DNA of 64,000 nucleotides from Mycobacterium sp. SM1 (GTDB lineage Bacteria; Actinomycetota; Actinomycetes; Mycobacteriales; Mycobacteriaceae). Positions 45,258-54,554 of this stretch are shown in pieces (positions within the stretch are counted from its first letter, which is position 1; every line of letters begins with the position of its first letter). Location of the stretch: positions 434,001 through 498,000 of the forward strand of contig NZ_JAFLNH010000004.1 of assembly GCF_018361265.1 (NCBI RefSeq), read 5' to 3'. The position numbers and the translations under genes are program-made. Below the pieces are notes generated by a model, which saw nothing but the letters and a program-made list of their open reading frames with translations, was not told where the DNA came from and made no database searches.

Positions 45258-45435
45258 CGCATGTCGTAGAAATCGGTGACGTCAGTGACGGCTGAGTCGT
45301 GGCGGTAGACCAGACCGATTTAGCCTGATCAGGGAAACGCTCGAAGATCGTGCCATAACTGCCGCTAAAGCCGCCCTAGAGCAATTGGCCACGCACCCCC
45401 GGGCACCCACCCCCCGCGCCGTCCGGCCCCAGGGG

Positions 45436-48015
45436 TCATCCCTGGTCACCACCGGCCACGGGGAGTACGGTGCCGGTGATATAGGAGGCCTCCTCGGAGG
45501 CCAGGAAACAGATCGCGGCGACCTGTTCGTCAAGGGTGCCGTAGCGCTTCATCAACGATGAGTCGAGCGTCTGGTCGATGTGGGCCTGGAACCAGGCGCG
45601 CTCGGTGTCGGTGCTCGGCTCTGGGGTGCCACGCGAGATCCGCCGCGGCGGTGCCTGCGTGCCCCCGGGAGCGGTGGCCACCACGCGAATCCCCGCTGCG
45701 GCGTACTCCATGGCCAGCGAGGCGGTGAGCGCGTTGACCCCGCCCTTGGCTGCCGAGTACGGGATGCGATGAATGCCGCGGGTGGCAGCCGAGGAGATAT
45801 TGACGATGACCCCATGACCGCGCCGCACCATCGACGGCAGCACCGCGTGGCAGCAATACAGCGTAGTCAGCAGCGAGCGTTCGATCTCCGCACGGATCTC
45901 GGCGTCGGTGAACTCGGTGAACGGTTTGAAGTTGATCGCACCACCCACGTTGTTGATCAGCACATCGACGCGTCCAAACGCGGCCAGCGCCTGCTGGATC
46001 AGGTTTTCGGCCCCGTTCGCCGATTCGAGGTCAATCGTGACCGCCAGCGGATGCGCCCCGAAGCACGACAGCTCCTCGGCGAGTTCCTTCACCAGCGCGG
46101 AGCGGTCGGCCAGCACCAGGGTGCCGCCCTCGGCACTGATCCGCCGGGCCGTGTGCTCGCCGATGCCTTGGGCCGCTCCAGTGATGATGACGACCTTGCC
46201 GGTGAAACGACCGGGTGTGGCGAATTTCGGGTGCCGCTCGGCATGCGCGTCCGCGATGGCGCGGCGCATCGTGCGCTTGGATCGCTCGGCGTGGGCGATG
46301 ATGAGCGCCCGCGCGGCCTCGCGGTCGCCGGCCTCGACCGCGTCGACGATGTCGACGTGGTCTCGGGCGATCAGCGGGTGACACCAGGTCGCGTCACGCA
46401 GCACTTCGCTCATCCGGCCCTTGATATCGAGGGCGTGGTAGGCCTGTAACAGGTGCTGGTTGCCGCTCAGCGTGAACAAATAGTCGTGAAACGCGGCGTT
46501 GGCTTCGGTGTATTGGGCGGCGTCGGTCAATCGGTCGCCGTCGACGTAGCGCAGCGTGGACTCGGCGAGCAACCGGTAGCCGGCCAGCTGCTGGCTGGTC
46601 AAACGGCCCAGGGTCAGGTCCAGCACGCCGAGTTCGAAGGCCTGCCGGGCTTCGAACAGGGCGTCGGAGGCGTGCACCGGCGGGTGTTCCTCGCCGATCT
46701 GGTAGCCATCCGGGCTGACCGTGGCAGGTAATGGGGGAAGCGTCGGTGGTGTGGCGGCATCGGGCGCCGACCTACCTGGGGGTGGGAAGATCTCCTGTCC
46801 CGCCACTTGGCGTATCGCGTGGCTGTCCTCGGTAACGGTTACCGGCCCGGCCCAGGCGCCGATGTCCTGGGCAGGCAGCATGATCTGACCTCCGACCGCT
46901 CGGGCATCGGCTGCGGGCAGCAGCTGTTCCTCATGCGAAGACGCGGCGGCAGAAGGCGCTGCGGCGGATTCGTCGGTGGCGGGCACGGCGAGCGCGAATT
47001 TCTCGTAGTAAAAGCCGAATGGTTCAAATCCGGCGGCGCTGAAGTGGTCCCGCACGGCGTCGACCATCGGCGGCGGGCCACACACGTACACGGCGACGTC
47101 GCCGTCGTTAAGATGCGCCGGCTGAAGCAGGCTGGTGACGTAGGCCTTGTCCGGCCCCTTGTTGGGCGCCGTGCTGCCCGGGTCGGCGACACAGTAGTCC
47201 CAGCTGAAGCCGGGTAGCTGGACGGAAAACCGGGCCAATTCGTCGAGCGCCACCAGATCATCGTCGGTGGTCACCCCATAGATCAACCGCACTGTGCGAC
47301 GGCTGGACTGCTCGCGCAGCCCGCCCAGCATGGACAGGATCGGCGCCAGGCCGGTCCCGCCGGCCAGCATCAGCACCGGCCGGTCCGCCTCCCGCAGGAA
47401 AAACGAGCCATGCGGGCCGGTGAAGGTGATCGTGTCGCCGAGGGCGGCCGTGCCGGTCAGGTAACTCGACATCACACCGCCCGGCGTCAATTTGATCAGA
47501 AAAGTCAGCCGCCGTTCGGCCGGGGAGTTGCTGAACGAGTAGGACCGGGTGAGTTCGGTTCCGGGCACGGTGATGTTGACGTATTGACCGGGCAGGAACG
47601 CCAGCTCAGAGCGGTTGGGGATGTCGATGCCGATTTGCATAGTGGTCGCTGAAAGCTGGCGTAGGGCCGTGAGTGTGCCGCTGTAGCGGGCCGCCGCTAT
47701 CTTGGCGGCCTCGGAGGTGCTGGCGATCTGTAGAACCAGATCCGAGCGGGGTTTCATGCTGCAGGGCAGGCAGTATCCGGCCGCGGCCTCCTCGGGGGAC
47801 AACGCGTCGGCGATGTAGGCTCCGCCGTCGTAGCGGCCGGATTCGCAAAACGCCTTGCAGGTGCCGCAGGCGCCGTCGAGGCAGTCCACCGGGATGTTGA
47901 CGCGCTGGCGATACGAGGCGTCGGCGACGGTCTGACCCTCCCGGCAGGTGATGAATCGGGTGACCCCGTCTTCGAACGAAAGCGCAACCCGGTAGGTTGC
48001 GGCATCGGCAGCCAT
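45436..48015 (-). CDS. benC-benD: BenC - FCD - BenD fusion (reductase, ligand domain, diol dehydrogenase)
   Basis: 859 residues in one uninterrupted frame from ATG 48015. Residues 1-340 form a full BenC: [2Fe-2S] ferredoxin with C45, C50, C53, C85; FAD motif RSYS (157-160); NADH motif AGGTGLAP; CGPPPM. A Pro/Ala linker (about 340-450) leads to residues 450-585, which match the FCD ligand-binding domain of GntR regulators (NAAFHDYLF; RDHVDIVDAVEAGDREAARALIIAHAERSKR), with no HTH. Residues 603-859 form a full BenD-type SDR: TGAAQGIG (612-619), S741/S742, Y753, K757. It would supply electrons to BenAB and oxidise the benzoate cis-diol with CO2 loss. The embedded FCD may sense the substrate, which is inference. 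Confidence 0.88.
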   Translation of the reverse strand: MAADAATYRVALSFEDGVTRFITCREGQTVADASYRQRVNIPVDCLDGACGTCKAFCESGRYDGGAYIADALSPEEAAAGYCLPCSMKPRSDLVLQIASTSEAAKIAAARYSGTLTALRQLSATTMQIGIDIPNRSELAFLPGQYVNITVPGTELTRSYSFSNSPAERRLTFLIKLTPGGVMSSYLTGTAALGDTITFTGPHGSFFLREADRPVLMLAGGTGLAPILSMLGGLREQSSRRTVRLIYGVTTDDDLVALDELARFSVQLPGFSWDYCVADPGSTAPNKGPDKAYVTSLLQPAHLNDGDVAVYVCGPPPMVDAVRDHFSAAGFEPFGFYYEKFALAVPATDESAAAPSAAASSHEEQLLPAADARAVGGQIMLPAQDIGAWAGPVTVTEDSHAIRQVAGQEIFPPPGRSAPDAATPPTLPPLPATVSPDGYQIGEEHPPVHASDALFEARQAFELGVLDLTLGRLTSQQLAGYRLLAESTLRYVDGDRLTDAAQYTEANAAFHDYLFTLSGNQHLLQAYHALDIKGRMSEVLRDATWCHPLIARDHVDIVDAVEAGDREAARALIIAHAERSKRTMRRAIADAHAERHPKFATPGRFTGKVVIITGAAQGIGEHTARRISAEGGTLVLADRSALVKELAEELSCFGAHPLAVTIDLESANGAENLIQQALAAFGRVDVLINNVGGAINFKPFTEFTDAEIRAEIERSLLTTLYCCHAVLPSMVRRGHGVIVNISSAATRGIHRIPYSAAKGGVNALTASLAMEYAAAGIRVVATAPGGTQAPPRRISRGTPEPSTDTERAWFQAHIDQTLDSSLMKRYGTLDEQVAAICFLASEEASYITGTVLPVAGGDQG

Positions 48016-48025
48016 GTGCGCACCT

Positions 48026-48550
48026 TCAGAAGTGGTAGATGTCCACCACATGGTGGATGTAGTCGTTTTTCAGCACCACGGTCTTGCGCCGGATCAGTGG
48101 CTGCTCACCGGAGAAGTCGATGGTGTAAAACGATGTCCCGTAGTAAGCGTCGACGTTCTGGTAGCGGAAATACATGGTGTGCCAGTTGAATCGCACATCG
48201 ACCAGGTCACCGCGGCGCTCAATGACCTCGACGTTGGTGATGTTATGGCTGGTGCGTGGCTCGGGCAGTGACGTGGCCGAGGAGCGCTCGGTGCGGATCC
48301 GAAAAACCCGGTCTTCCAGGCCACCCTTGTTGGCGTAGTACATCAGGGAGATGTCGCGCTGTGGGTCTTCGACCAGTCGGTCGTCGTCGCCCCAGGTGGG
48401 AACCCAGTAGATGACGTCGTCGGCGTAGCACTCCAGCCATTTTTCGAACTCGCGGTCATCGAGGTAGCGGGCTTCGCGGTAGAGGAACTGCTCGACCGTG
48501 TTCTGGGTGATTAATTTGCTGCCGGCATCGGCGTTCTGCGCGGTGGTCAC
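48026..48550 (-). CDS. benB: benzoate 1,2-dioxygenase beta subunit
   Basis: 174 residues from GTG 48550, overlapping the benA stop (GTGA). NTF2-like beta subunit with the family pattern TVEQFLYREARYLDDREFEKWLECYADDVIYWVPTW, MYYANKGGLEDRVFRIRTERSSATSLPEPRTSHNITNVE, and C-terminal RRKTVVLKNDYIHHVVDIYHF. Structural partner of the Rieske alpha subunit. The reductase-SDR fusion begins 10 bases further along in the same direction. Confidence 0.93.
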   Translation of the reverse strand: MTTAQNADAGSKLITQNTVEQFLYREARYLDDREFEKWLECYADDVIYWVPTWGDDDRLVEDPQRDISLMYYANKGGLEDRVFRIRTERSSATSLPEPRTSHNITNVEVIERRGDLVDVRFNWHTMYFRYQNVDAYYGTSFYTIDFSGEQPLIRRKTVVLKNDYIHHVVDIYHF

Positions 48551-49932
48551 CTGATGTTCTCCTGCTGCCGGGCCGCTTCTTGGGCCAGAGCGGCCTGCAT
48601 GGTCCGCAGCCAATAACTGTGCTGCGTCACGTAGAGTCCCTCGTCCTCGTTGCGGGTGCCAGATGAGATAACTCCTCGCATGCCCAGTGATGCGGCGACG
48701 TGGTCGGGGCCGGATAGCCAATTCTCGGCACCGCGGCTGATGTCGTTCCAATGCGCGGCGGTCGCGTGAAAGCCGCGCTGGCACGAGCGGAACTCCTCCA
48801 AGTCGTCGGGTGTTGCCATACCGGAGGCGTTGAAAAAGTCCTCGTACTGGCGGATGCGGCGAGCCCGGTCCCGGGGACTCTCGCCCTTGGGGGCGATACA
48901 GTAAATGGTCACTTCGGTCTTGTCTGGCGCGATTGGCCGGAAATGTCTTATCTGCGTGGACATTTGGTCCATCAAATAAACATTGGGATAGATGCCCAAG
49001 TTGCGGGACCCTTTGATCATGAACTCGCCCTTGGCCGCGCCCAGGGTGGCTTTTAGGTCATCGAGCTTATCCCACAGCGGCCGGTCCTGAGGATTGGCAG
49101 CCCAGGTCCATAGGCACACATGCCCGTTCGGGAACGACCAGTAACCGCCGCCGTTTTTGCCCCAGCTGCCAGCGTCGAGCACCTTGGTGCCGGTTTTGGA
49201 TTCGCCGGTACTGCGCCGCGAAGTGGTGGCCACATAATTCCAGTGCGTGGCCGAGACGTGGTAGCCGTCGGCGCCGTTTTCGGCCTGCACCTTCCAGTTG
49301 CCGTCGAAGGTGTAGGTCGATTTACCACGCAGCACCTCCAGGCCGTCGGGGGATTGGTCGACGAGCAGGTCGATGACCTTGGTGGCGTCGCCGAGGTGTT
49401 CGGTCAAGGGCAACACGTCGGGATTGAGGCTGCCGAACAAAAAGCCGCGGTAGCTATCGAAACGGGCGACCCTTGTCAGATCATGTGAGCCGTTGGCGTT
49501 GAACGACGGCGGGTAGCCTGCGTCCTCGGGGTCTTTCACTTTCAGCAGCCGACCGTCGTTGCGAAATGTCCAGCCGTGGAACGGACAAGTCAGCGTCATT
49601 CGGTTGTCGGTCTTTCGGCGGCAGAGCATGGCGCCGCGGTGCGCGCAGGCGTTGATCAGGCAGTGCAGTGCACCGTCCTTATCGCGGGTGATGACCACCG
49701 GCTGGCGCCCGATGTAGGTGGTGAAGTAGTCACCTGGGTTGGGCAGTTGGCTTTCGTGGGCCAGGTAGACCCAGTTGCCTTCGAAGATGTATTTCATTTC
49801 CAGTTCAAATAGCTCGTCGTCGGTGAAGATCCGGCGGTTGACCCGGTAGCGGCCGGCGCGCGGGTCTTCGATCACCGCGTCGGCAAGCAGGGTTGCGAGG
49901 CGGTCGAGGTTCTCCGTCATCGATGTGGTCAT
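48547..49932 (-). CDS. benA: benzoate 1,2-dioxygenase alpha subunit (Rieske oxygenase)
   Basis: 461 residues from ATG 49932 (the adjacent ATG at 49935 is closer to the GGAGG). Dioxygenates benzoate at C1/C2. Rieske ligands C96, H98, C116, H119 (INACAHRG; TCPFHGW). Mononuclear iron histidines H225 and H230 in ENGADGYHVSATHW. Many stretches equal known BenA (MKYIFEGNWVYLAHES; YTTYIGRQP-like; KVKDPEDAGY; FLFGSLNPDV). First gene of benA-benB-benCD. Confidence 0.94.
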   Translation of the reverse strand: MTTSMTENLDRLATLLADAVIEDPRAGRYRVNRRIFTDDELFELEMKYIFEGNWVYLAHESQLPNPGDYFTTYIGRQPVVITRDKDGALHCLINACAHRGAMLCRRKTDNRMTLTCPFHGWTFRNDGRLLKVKDPEDAGYPPSFNANGSHDLTRVARFDSYRGFLFGSLNPDVLPLTEHLGDATKVIDLLVDQSPDGLEVLRGKSTYTFDGNWKVQAENGADGYHVSATHWNYVATTSRRSTGESKTGTKVLDAGSWGKNGGGYWSFPNGHVCLWTWAANPQDRPLWDKLDDLKATLGAAKGEFMIKGSRNLGIYPNVYLMDQMSTQIRHFRPIAPDKTEVTIYCIAPKGESPRDRARRIRQYEDFFNASGMATPDDLEEFRSCQRGFHATAAHWNDISRGAENWLSGPDHVAASLGMRGVISSGTRNEDEGLYVTQHSYWLRTMQAALAQEAARQQENIR

Positions 49933-49935
49933 CAT

Positions 49936-50183
49936 TGCCTCCAGTGGGTGTTTCCTGAAACCATCGCACGTCGCAGCGGTCATCACACTAGATAAATCGC
50001 TAGCCCTGGCCTGACATGGCTTCGGCAATCTGGCTCGTGGCGGAAGCGGACAATCGGTTGGCGATTTCGGCTGCGGTGCAGAGCAATCGGACCCGTGGCC
50101 AGCGTCTGTGACTTTGATGTCGGCATTGGACCTCCGAATGTTGGGGCGGCGACACGTTCGGGATACATGGATTCATGGATTTC
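49936..50183. promoter_or_regulatory. non-coding spacer upstream of benA
   Basis: About 250 bases between the reductase stop and benA, with no convincing gene. It contains AT-rich stretches (near 49985-50000) and should hold the benA promoter. No palindrome strong enough to name an operator was seen. Confidence 0.4.
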
Positions 50184-51254
50184 TCACAGGGTTTGTGCGG
50201 CCCCGGGTATGCGGGTGACGAATCGATCGGCATAGAAGTGCTGCGTGTCGGCCCGGATCTCGCGTAAGGCGCCCTCTAGGGCGTCGATCATCACGGGAGG
50301 ACCGCACGTGTAGACGTGGCAGTCGTGAGCGAACTGGCCCGGTAGCTGGTGCAGCACGTCGGTGACGAGGCCACGGGCACCCGTCCAGGCCGATTCCACT
50401 GGCTCCTCGGAGAGGACGGGGTGGAACTCAAATGGCCCGTTCCAGGAGCGGCGCAAGGCGTCTAACTCCGCCAGGCAGTACAGGTCCCGCCACCTCCGGG
50501 CCCCGAAGAGCAGGATCGTTTGTCGCTTACAGCGTTGGCGCGCGGCATCTTCGAGCAGCGCCTTGATCGGCGCGAGTCCGCTGCCACCGGCCACACACAA
50601 AATAGGTTCCTCGGCCGGGCGCAGCCACAGGTCACCGAAGGGACCGGCCAGCTGAAGCTGTGCGCCTTGCCTATTGGTGTCGAACAGCCAGTCGGTGAAC
50701 TGCCCACCCGCCACGTGGCGGACATAAAATGTCGCTTGGCGCAAATTTGTCTCGTCCGGGGCGGTGGCAAAAGAATATGACCGCGGGCCGGTCACCCCGT
50801 CGAGGCGCAGTTCGGCGTATTGGCCGGCGGTGTAGTCGAGATCGGTGTCGAGGGTGACGGTGACCTCGGCGATGTCGTGGGTGAGGGCCCGGTGCGCGCT
50901 GATCACCGCCTCGGCGTGCACCAGCGGGTGATCCGGGATGTCGGTTAGGCCGGCGACGTCGAGTTCGATGGAGGTCCGGGCGATGCTCTGGCACGGCAGG
51001 ATGTAGCCCTCACGCAGCTCTTGCGCGCTTAACGCGATGGCGGAATCGACGATTTCGCGAACCTTGCCGTGGACGAGTTTGGATTTGCAGGTGCCGCAGG
51101 TGCCGACCGTACAGCTGTGTGGGAACGGGATACCGGCGGCCAATGCTTCGTTGAGGATGGAATCCTTGCCGGGAACCTCGAACACCTTGCTGGTGCCGGT
51201 GATCGTGGCGGTGCGCGGCCCGTGGGTGTTGGCACGGGAGAACAGTTTCACCAT
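50184..51254 (-). CDS. XylA/CymAb-type ferredoxin-NAD reductase
   Basis: 356 residues: N-terminal plant-type [2Fe-2S] ferredoxin (cysteines in SCTVGTCGTCKSKLVHG and LPCQSIA), FAD domain with PRSYSFATAP, and NAD domain with VAGGSGLAPIKALLED and CGPPVMIDA. Length and arrangement match the electron-transfer proteins of xylene or p-cymene monooxygenases. The most likely partner is the XylM-like hydroxylase at 58060-59193 although it lies on the other strand. It might also serve the second Rieske oxygenase, which has no reductase of its own here. Confidence 0.88.
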   Translation of the reverse strand: MVKLFSRANTHGPRTATITGTSKVFEVPGKDSILNEALAAGIPFPHSCTVGTCGTCKSKLVHGKVREIVDSAIALSAQELREGYILPCQSIARTSIELDVAGLTDIPDHPLVHAEAVISAHRALTHDIAEVTVTLDTDLDYTAGQYAELRLDGVTGPRSYSFATAPDETNLRQATFYVRHVAGGQFTDWLFDTNRQGAQLQLAGPFGDLWLRPAEEPILCVAGGSGLAPIKALLEDAARQRCKRQTILLFGARRWRDLYCLAELDALRRSWNGPFEFHPVLSEEPVESAWTGARGLVTDVLHQLPGQFAHDCHVYTCGPPVMIDALEGALREIRADTQHFYADRFVTRIPGAAQTL

Positions 51255-51280
51255 GGTCTCTTCTCGTGCTCAGCAGGGGC

Positions 51281-52132
51281 TCATTGCTGTTCTTCGGCAA
51301 GAAACGACGCGACGAGACGGTTGAAGGCCGCCGCATGCTCGATTTGGGTCCAATGCCCGCATTTTCCGAACATGTGCAATTGCGCGTTGGGGATCAGCTC
51401 GAAAAGCCGCCGCGAGGTGTCGGGCGGGATGACCCGGTCCTCCCGGCCATGGACGATCAGGGCGGGGCACTGGATGTCACGAATGGCGTTGTCGTCGGTG
51501 ACCATCGCGTCGACCCAGCGCTGGCGGGGAGCGGGGAACATCGCCGCGTAGGACTCGTGAAAACCCGGTTGCACACTGGCCTGATAGCGCGCCGTCGCCA
51601 GGTCGTCGGTGATCAGCTCACGGTTGTAGGCGAAAAAATCCAGCACGCGGCGCATCGCCGGCACCGAGGGCTCATAGCCCCACACCACGTCCAGGCCCTC
51701 GGTCAGCGGGAAGGGAACGCCGACGCTGCCCATCAGCACCAGCCGGCGGACCTGATCGGGGTGTCGGGTGGCCAGCCGCAGCGCCAACGCGCCACCGAAG
51801 CTGTTGCCCACCAGCGCATACGCTTGAAGTCCCAGCGCGGCCAGAAACGCCTCGACGTGGGCGATCCAGTTGTCCATGGTGTAGTGGTAGCCGGCGGGCC
51901 GTTGGGTGTAGCCGAAGCCGACGAGGTCGGGCGCCAAGACGTGCTGGGTGGCGGCCAGTGCGGGGATGGTCAGCCGCCAGTTTGCGTAGGCCGACACCCC
52001 GGGGCCCGAGCCGTGCAACAACACCACGGGCTCTCCCGCCGGGTCCCCGGCGCGCAGGTAGTTGGTGATGATCCCGCCGGCGTCGACGGACGCGCCGATA
52101 GCGGGGTTCGTGGTGTTGGTGTCGGCGGTCAT
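51281..52132 (-). CDS. meta-cleavage-product hydrolase (alpha/beta fold)
   Basis: C-C bond hydrolase that splits the vinylogous diketone formed after extradiol cleavage. 283 residues: HGSGPGVSAYANW (oxyanion motif typical of the family), nucleophile elbow GNSFGG, Asp in HGREDRVIP and His in KCGHWTQIEHA. Similar to XylF/DmpD/CumD/CmtE types. It lies after the amidohydrolase and the LigB-type gene in one direction, so ring opening, decarboxylation and hydrolysis are adjacent. Expected products are 2-hydroxypenta-2,4-dienoate and a short acid. Confidence 0.92.
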   Translation of the reverse strand: MTADTNTTNPAIGASVDAGGIITNYLRAGDPAGEPVVLLHGSGPGVSAYANWRLTIPALAATQHVLAPDLVGFGYTQRPAGYHYTMDNWIAHVEAFLAALGLQAYALVGNSFGGALALRLATRHPDQVRRLVLMGSVGVPFPLTEGLDVVWGYEPSVPAMRRVLDFFAYNRELITDDLATARYQASVQPGFHESYAAMFPAPRQRWVDAMVTDDNAIRDIQCPALIVHGREDRVIPPDTSRRLFELIPNAQLHMFGKCGHWTQIEHAAAFNRLVASFLAEEQQ

Positions 52133-52181
52133 CGCTTGGTGCTTCCCTTCCGGTTTGCGACGTCGACGTCGGTGCGGCTCA

Positions 52182-53270
52182 TCATGTGACCAATGGTGGC
52201 TGATCGGTTAGCTGTCCCGTCTGCTGCGTCCGGACACCTGAGGAGGGCTGGGGTGTCTTGATGCCCGAGCACAGCGCGCAGGCGTTGGTCGCACCGATAC
52301 GGTGCCGCAGCTGGGGATCGAGGTGCGCCAGGACTTCTCCGGCGGGGCATTCACGTGCCGCGAAGGGGTAGTCGGTGCCCAGGACCACATGCTCGGCGCC
52401 GAACCGTTGCAGCGCCAGCCGCAGGCTCGCGGCGTCATACGTCAACGAGTCGCACCACAGTTGACGTGCGGCAATCGAAAGCGGCTCAGCAGCGGCCGGG
52501 CCGACAGCCAGGCGCTGCCCGCGGTCCAGACGCGGTAGCAGGGCGGGAAGCGCGCCGGCGCCGTGGGCGAGCACGAAGCGCGCGCCGGAGCTGGCCTGCA
52601 CGATTCCGGCCGACAACAGCGCGGCCGCGGCGATCGCCGTCTCGGTGGGCATGCCGATCCCAAACCCCAACCCCATGTTGGTCACCCGCGGATCCAGGTC
52701 GCGGTCGACCGGGTGGAGGAAGATCACCGCCGACAGTGATGACGCGGCGTCGAAGAACGGCCGGAACCGGGCGTCGGTGAGGTCGCATTCCCCGACGCGG
52801 GTGCCAATCTCGACGCCGAGGAACCCGAGTTCGGTGACGCACCGGGTCAATTCCCGAATCGCCAGCGGCGGATCCTGCATCGGCACCGCGCCGAGGGCCA
52901 GGAATCTCCGCGGCGCGGACGCGACCAGGGTTGCCAAAAAGTCGTTCTGGGCGTGCGCCAGGATCGCCGCGCCCGACGCCGGCTGCTCGTGACACAACGT
53001 CACCGGGATCGGGGAAAGAACCTGCACGGCGATGCCCTCGCGATCCATATCGCGGATCCGGGCGTTCGCCGACCAGCAGGTGTCGTCGATGTTGCGATAC
53101 ACGCGGTCATCGACGATGATCCGGGCGCTGCGCTCACCGGCGCGCTCGACACGGGGAAAGGATCCCTGATGCGTTGCCCCGACGTCGGGCAAATCGGGGT
53201 CGATCGCGTGGGTGTGAAAGTCGATGGTGCCGTGGGCAAGCCGTTCCGGCCGCATCGTCGGTGATGTCAT
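52182..53270 (-). CDS. amidohydrolase_2 family protein, ACMSD-type decarboxylase
   Basis: 362 residues; ATG 53270, with GTG 53273 just upstream. TIM-barrel metal enzyme: HxH in IDFHTHAID, FLHPVD, LAHGAGALP, and the last Asp in LGTDYPFAA. In this superfamily ACMSD and related proteins remove a carboxylate from ring-cleaved or aromatic acids without cofactor. Here it sits between a LigB-type extradiol dioxygenase and a C-C hydrolase, the position of CmtD in the p-cumate route. CmtD is of another fold, so this would be a non-homologous replacement (inference). Confidence 0.83.
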   Translation of the reverse strand: MTSPTMRPERLAHGTIDFHTHAIDPDLPDVGATHQGSFPRVERAGERSARIIVDDRVYRNIDDTCWSANARIRDMDREGIAVQVLSPIPVTLCHEQPASGAAILAHAQNDFLATLVASAPRRFLALGAVPMQDPPLAIRELTRCVTELGFLGVEIGTRVGECDLTDARFRPFFDAASSLSAVIFLHPVDRDLDPRVTNMGLGFGIGMPTETAIAAAALLSAGIVQASSGARFVLAHGAGALPALLPRLDRGQRLAVGPAAAEPLSIAARQLWCDSLTYDAASLRLALQRFGAEHVVLGTDYPFAARECPAGEVLAHLDPQLRHRIGATNACALCSGIKTPQPSSGVRTQQTGQLTDQPPLVT

Positions 53271-53324
53271 CACACCGGATACCTCAGAAACCGGGCCTTG
53301 CTCTCGACGGCGGGCTTGCTGTCG

Positions 53325-54395
53325 TCATGGCCGATAGATCGCGAACACTTTGTTGGAGTTGAAGACATCGGTCTCAACAAAATCCGACCATGACGGTGCC
53401 GGCGAGCCCACCGCTTCCATCGCCCCCAACAGCGCAAACCAGTTCAGCAGCTCCTGCTGGCCCGATTCCTCCAGATCGGTCAGCGACACCGCCCGCCACG
53501 CGTCGACATCGCCGGCGATGAGCCGGTCATAGAGATAGCGGTCGGCGGCCGTGTCCGGCCGCAGCCGCCAGGTCTTGTCGCACAAGAAGGCGTGCGACCA
53601 GCTCGAGGACGCCACCAGAGCGACCCGCCATGGCGACTCGGCCATGATCTGCCCGACCGCGGCGCCGACGGCCACCAGGCGAGCCGGATGCGGTGAGGGC
53701 GGATCGAGTTCCCGCGTGTCGTCGAGCCGGCTGGCAAAACCCCGGTAGCTGATCACGCGACGCCCGTAGCAGTTGACCGAAAACGGGATGACGGGATAGT
53801 CGAAACCCGTGCGGTGATAGTCCAGGTACAAGATGGCGTTGAGAAATGCGTGCGGCAGCCCCAGATGGTGCAGCGGCTCATACGCGTAGGCGACGTCGAT
53901 GCCGCGATCCAGCAGCGAGGTGACGAGGTGTTTGGCGATGTCGCGGCGGCCGCGCACCTTGAACACCGTGGTGTCGGCGGGTTCGTTCCAGACGTTGGCA
54001 CGACCGAGCATGTTCGAAGAGTGATCGGCCTGCACCCAGGGCCGGACCTCCATGTCCTCGTAGGCCTGAACCGAGTAGGCGGGGATGATGTCTTCGCGGA
54101 AATTCTCGTATTGGTCGTCTCCCCAGATCAGCACGGCGTCCGGGGCGAACTCATCCAGGGCCGCACGGGCGCGCTCAAATCCGGCCACCAGAGCGGCGCG
54201 GTGCGCGGCCGCAGCCGAGCGGCCCTCGTCGGAACCCCATTCCCGGCGCATCAGCTCGGGCCAGTGTGCCGGGTCCTTCGCCGCCGCCGGGATGGCCGGA
54301 TCTTTGAGGGCAGCCCGAAGCAGGCCGGCCATGTCCTCGTCCCGGCCACTGAGCGGTGGGTAATGCGACAACCCGATCCCCAGCACCTCACCCAT
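53325..54395 (-). CDS. LigB-type extradiol ring-cleavage dioxygenase
   Basis: Class III (protocatechuate 4,5-dioxygenase beta-like) enzyme, 356 residues with GGAGG before ATG 54395. N-terminal EVLGIGLSHYPPLSGRDEDM carries the first metal His. DAVLIWGDDQYENF, EPLHHLGLPHAFLNAILYLDYHR, SSSWSHAFLCDKT with a late His/Ser, and a C-terminal WSDFVETDVF are readable. The long form suggests a substrate with an additional carboxylate, such as 2,3-dihydroxy-p-cumate or a similar acid. Head of the minus-strand operon, divergent from the MarR gene. Confidence 0.85.
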   Translation of the reverse strand: MGEVLGIGLSHYPPLSGRDEDMAGLLRAALKDPAIPAAAKDPAHWPELMRREWGSDEGRSAAAAHRAALVAGFERARAALDEFAPDAVLIWGDDQYENFREDIIPAYSVQAYEDMEVRPWVQADHSSNMLGRANVWNEPADTTVFKVRGRRDIAKHLVTSLLDRGIDVAYAYEPLHHLGLPHAFLNAILYLDYHRTGFDYPVIPFSVNCYGRRVISYRGFASRLDDTRELDPPSPHPARLVAVGAAVGQIMAESPWRVALVASSSWSHAFLCDKTWRLRPDTAADRYLYDRLIAGDVDAWRAVSLTDLEESGQQELLNWFALLGAMEAVGSPAPSWSDFVETDVFNSNKVFAIYRP

Positions 54396-54554
54396 GGCCG
54401 TCCTCCTGTGGTTGCGTTCCGCGCGGTTCTCCGGCAGCTCAGATCGCCCATTGATAGTAGGTTTTGATAGTACAGCAGTATAAATATCAGGGTCAACAAG
54501 CTTCCCGTGCTAAACTTTGCTGACAATACCGGTTCCACCCGCGAGGGAGTGCAG
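54396..54554. promoter_or_regulatory. divergent MarR/LigB-type gene promoter-operator
   Basis: Central spacer of the island. The most AT-rich stretch in the region, 54446-54495, holds TTTTGATAGTAC and TATAAATATCAG, forming an imperfect inverted repeat (TGATA ... TATCA). A related ACTATCA element lies at 55302-55308 before the aldehyde dehydrogenase gene. Candidate MarR operator; not proven. Confidence 0.45.
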
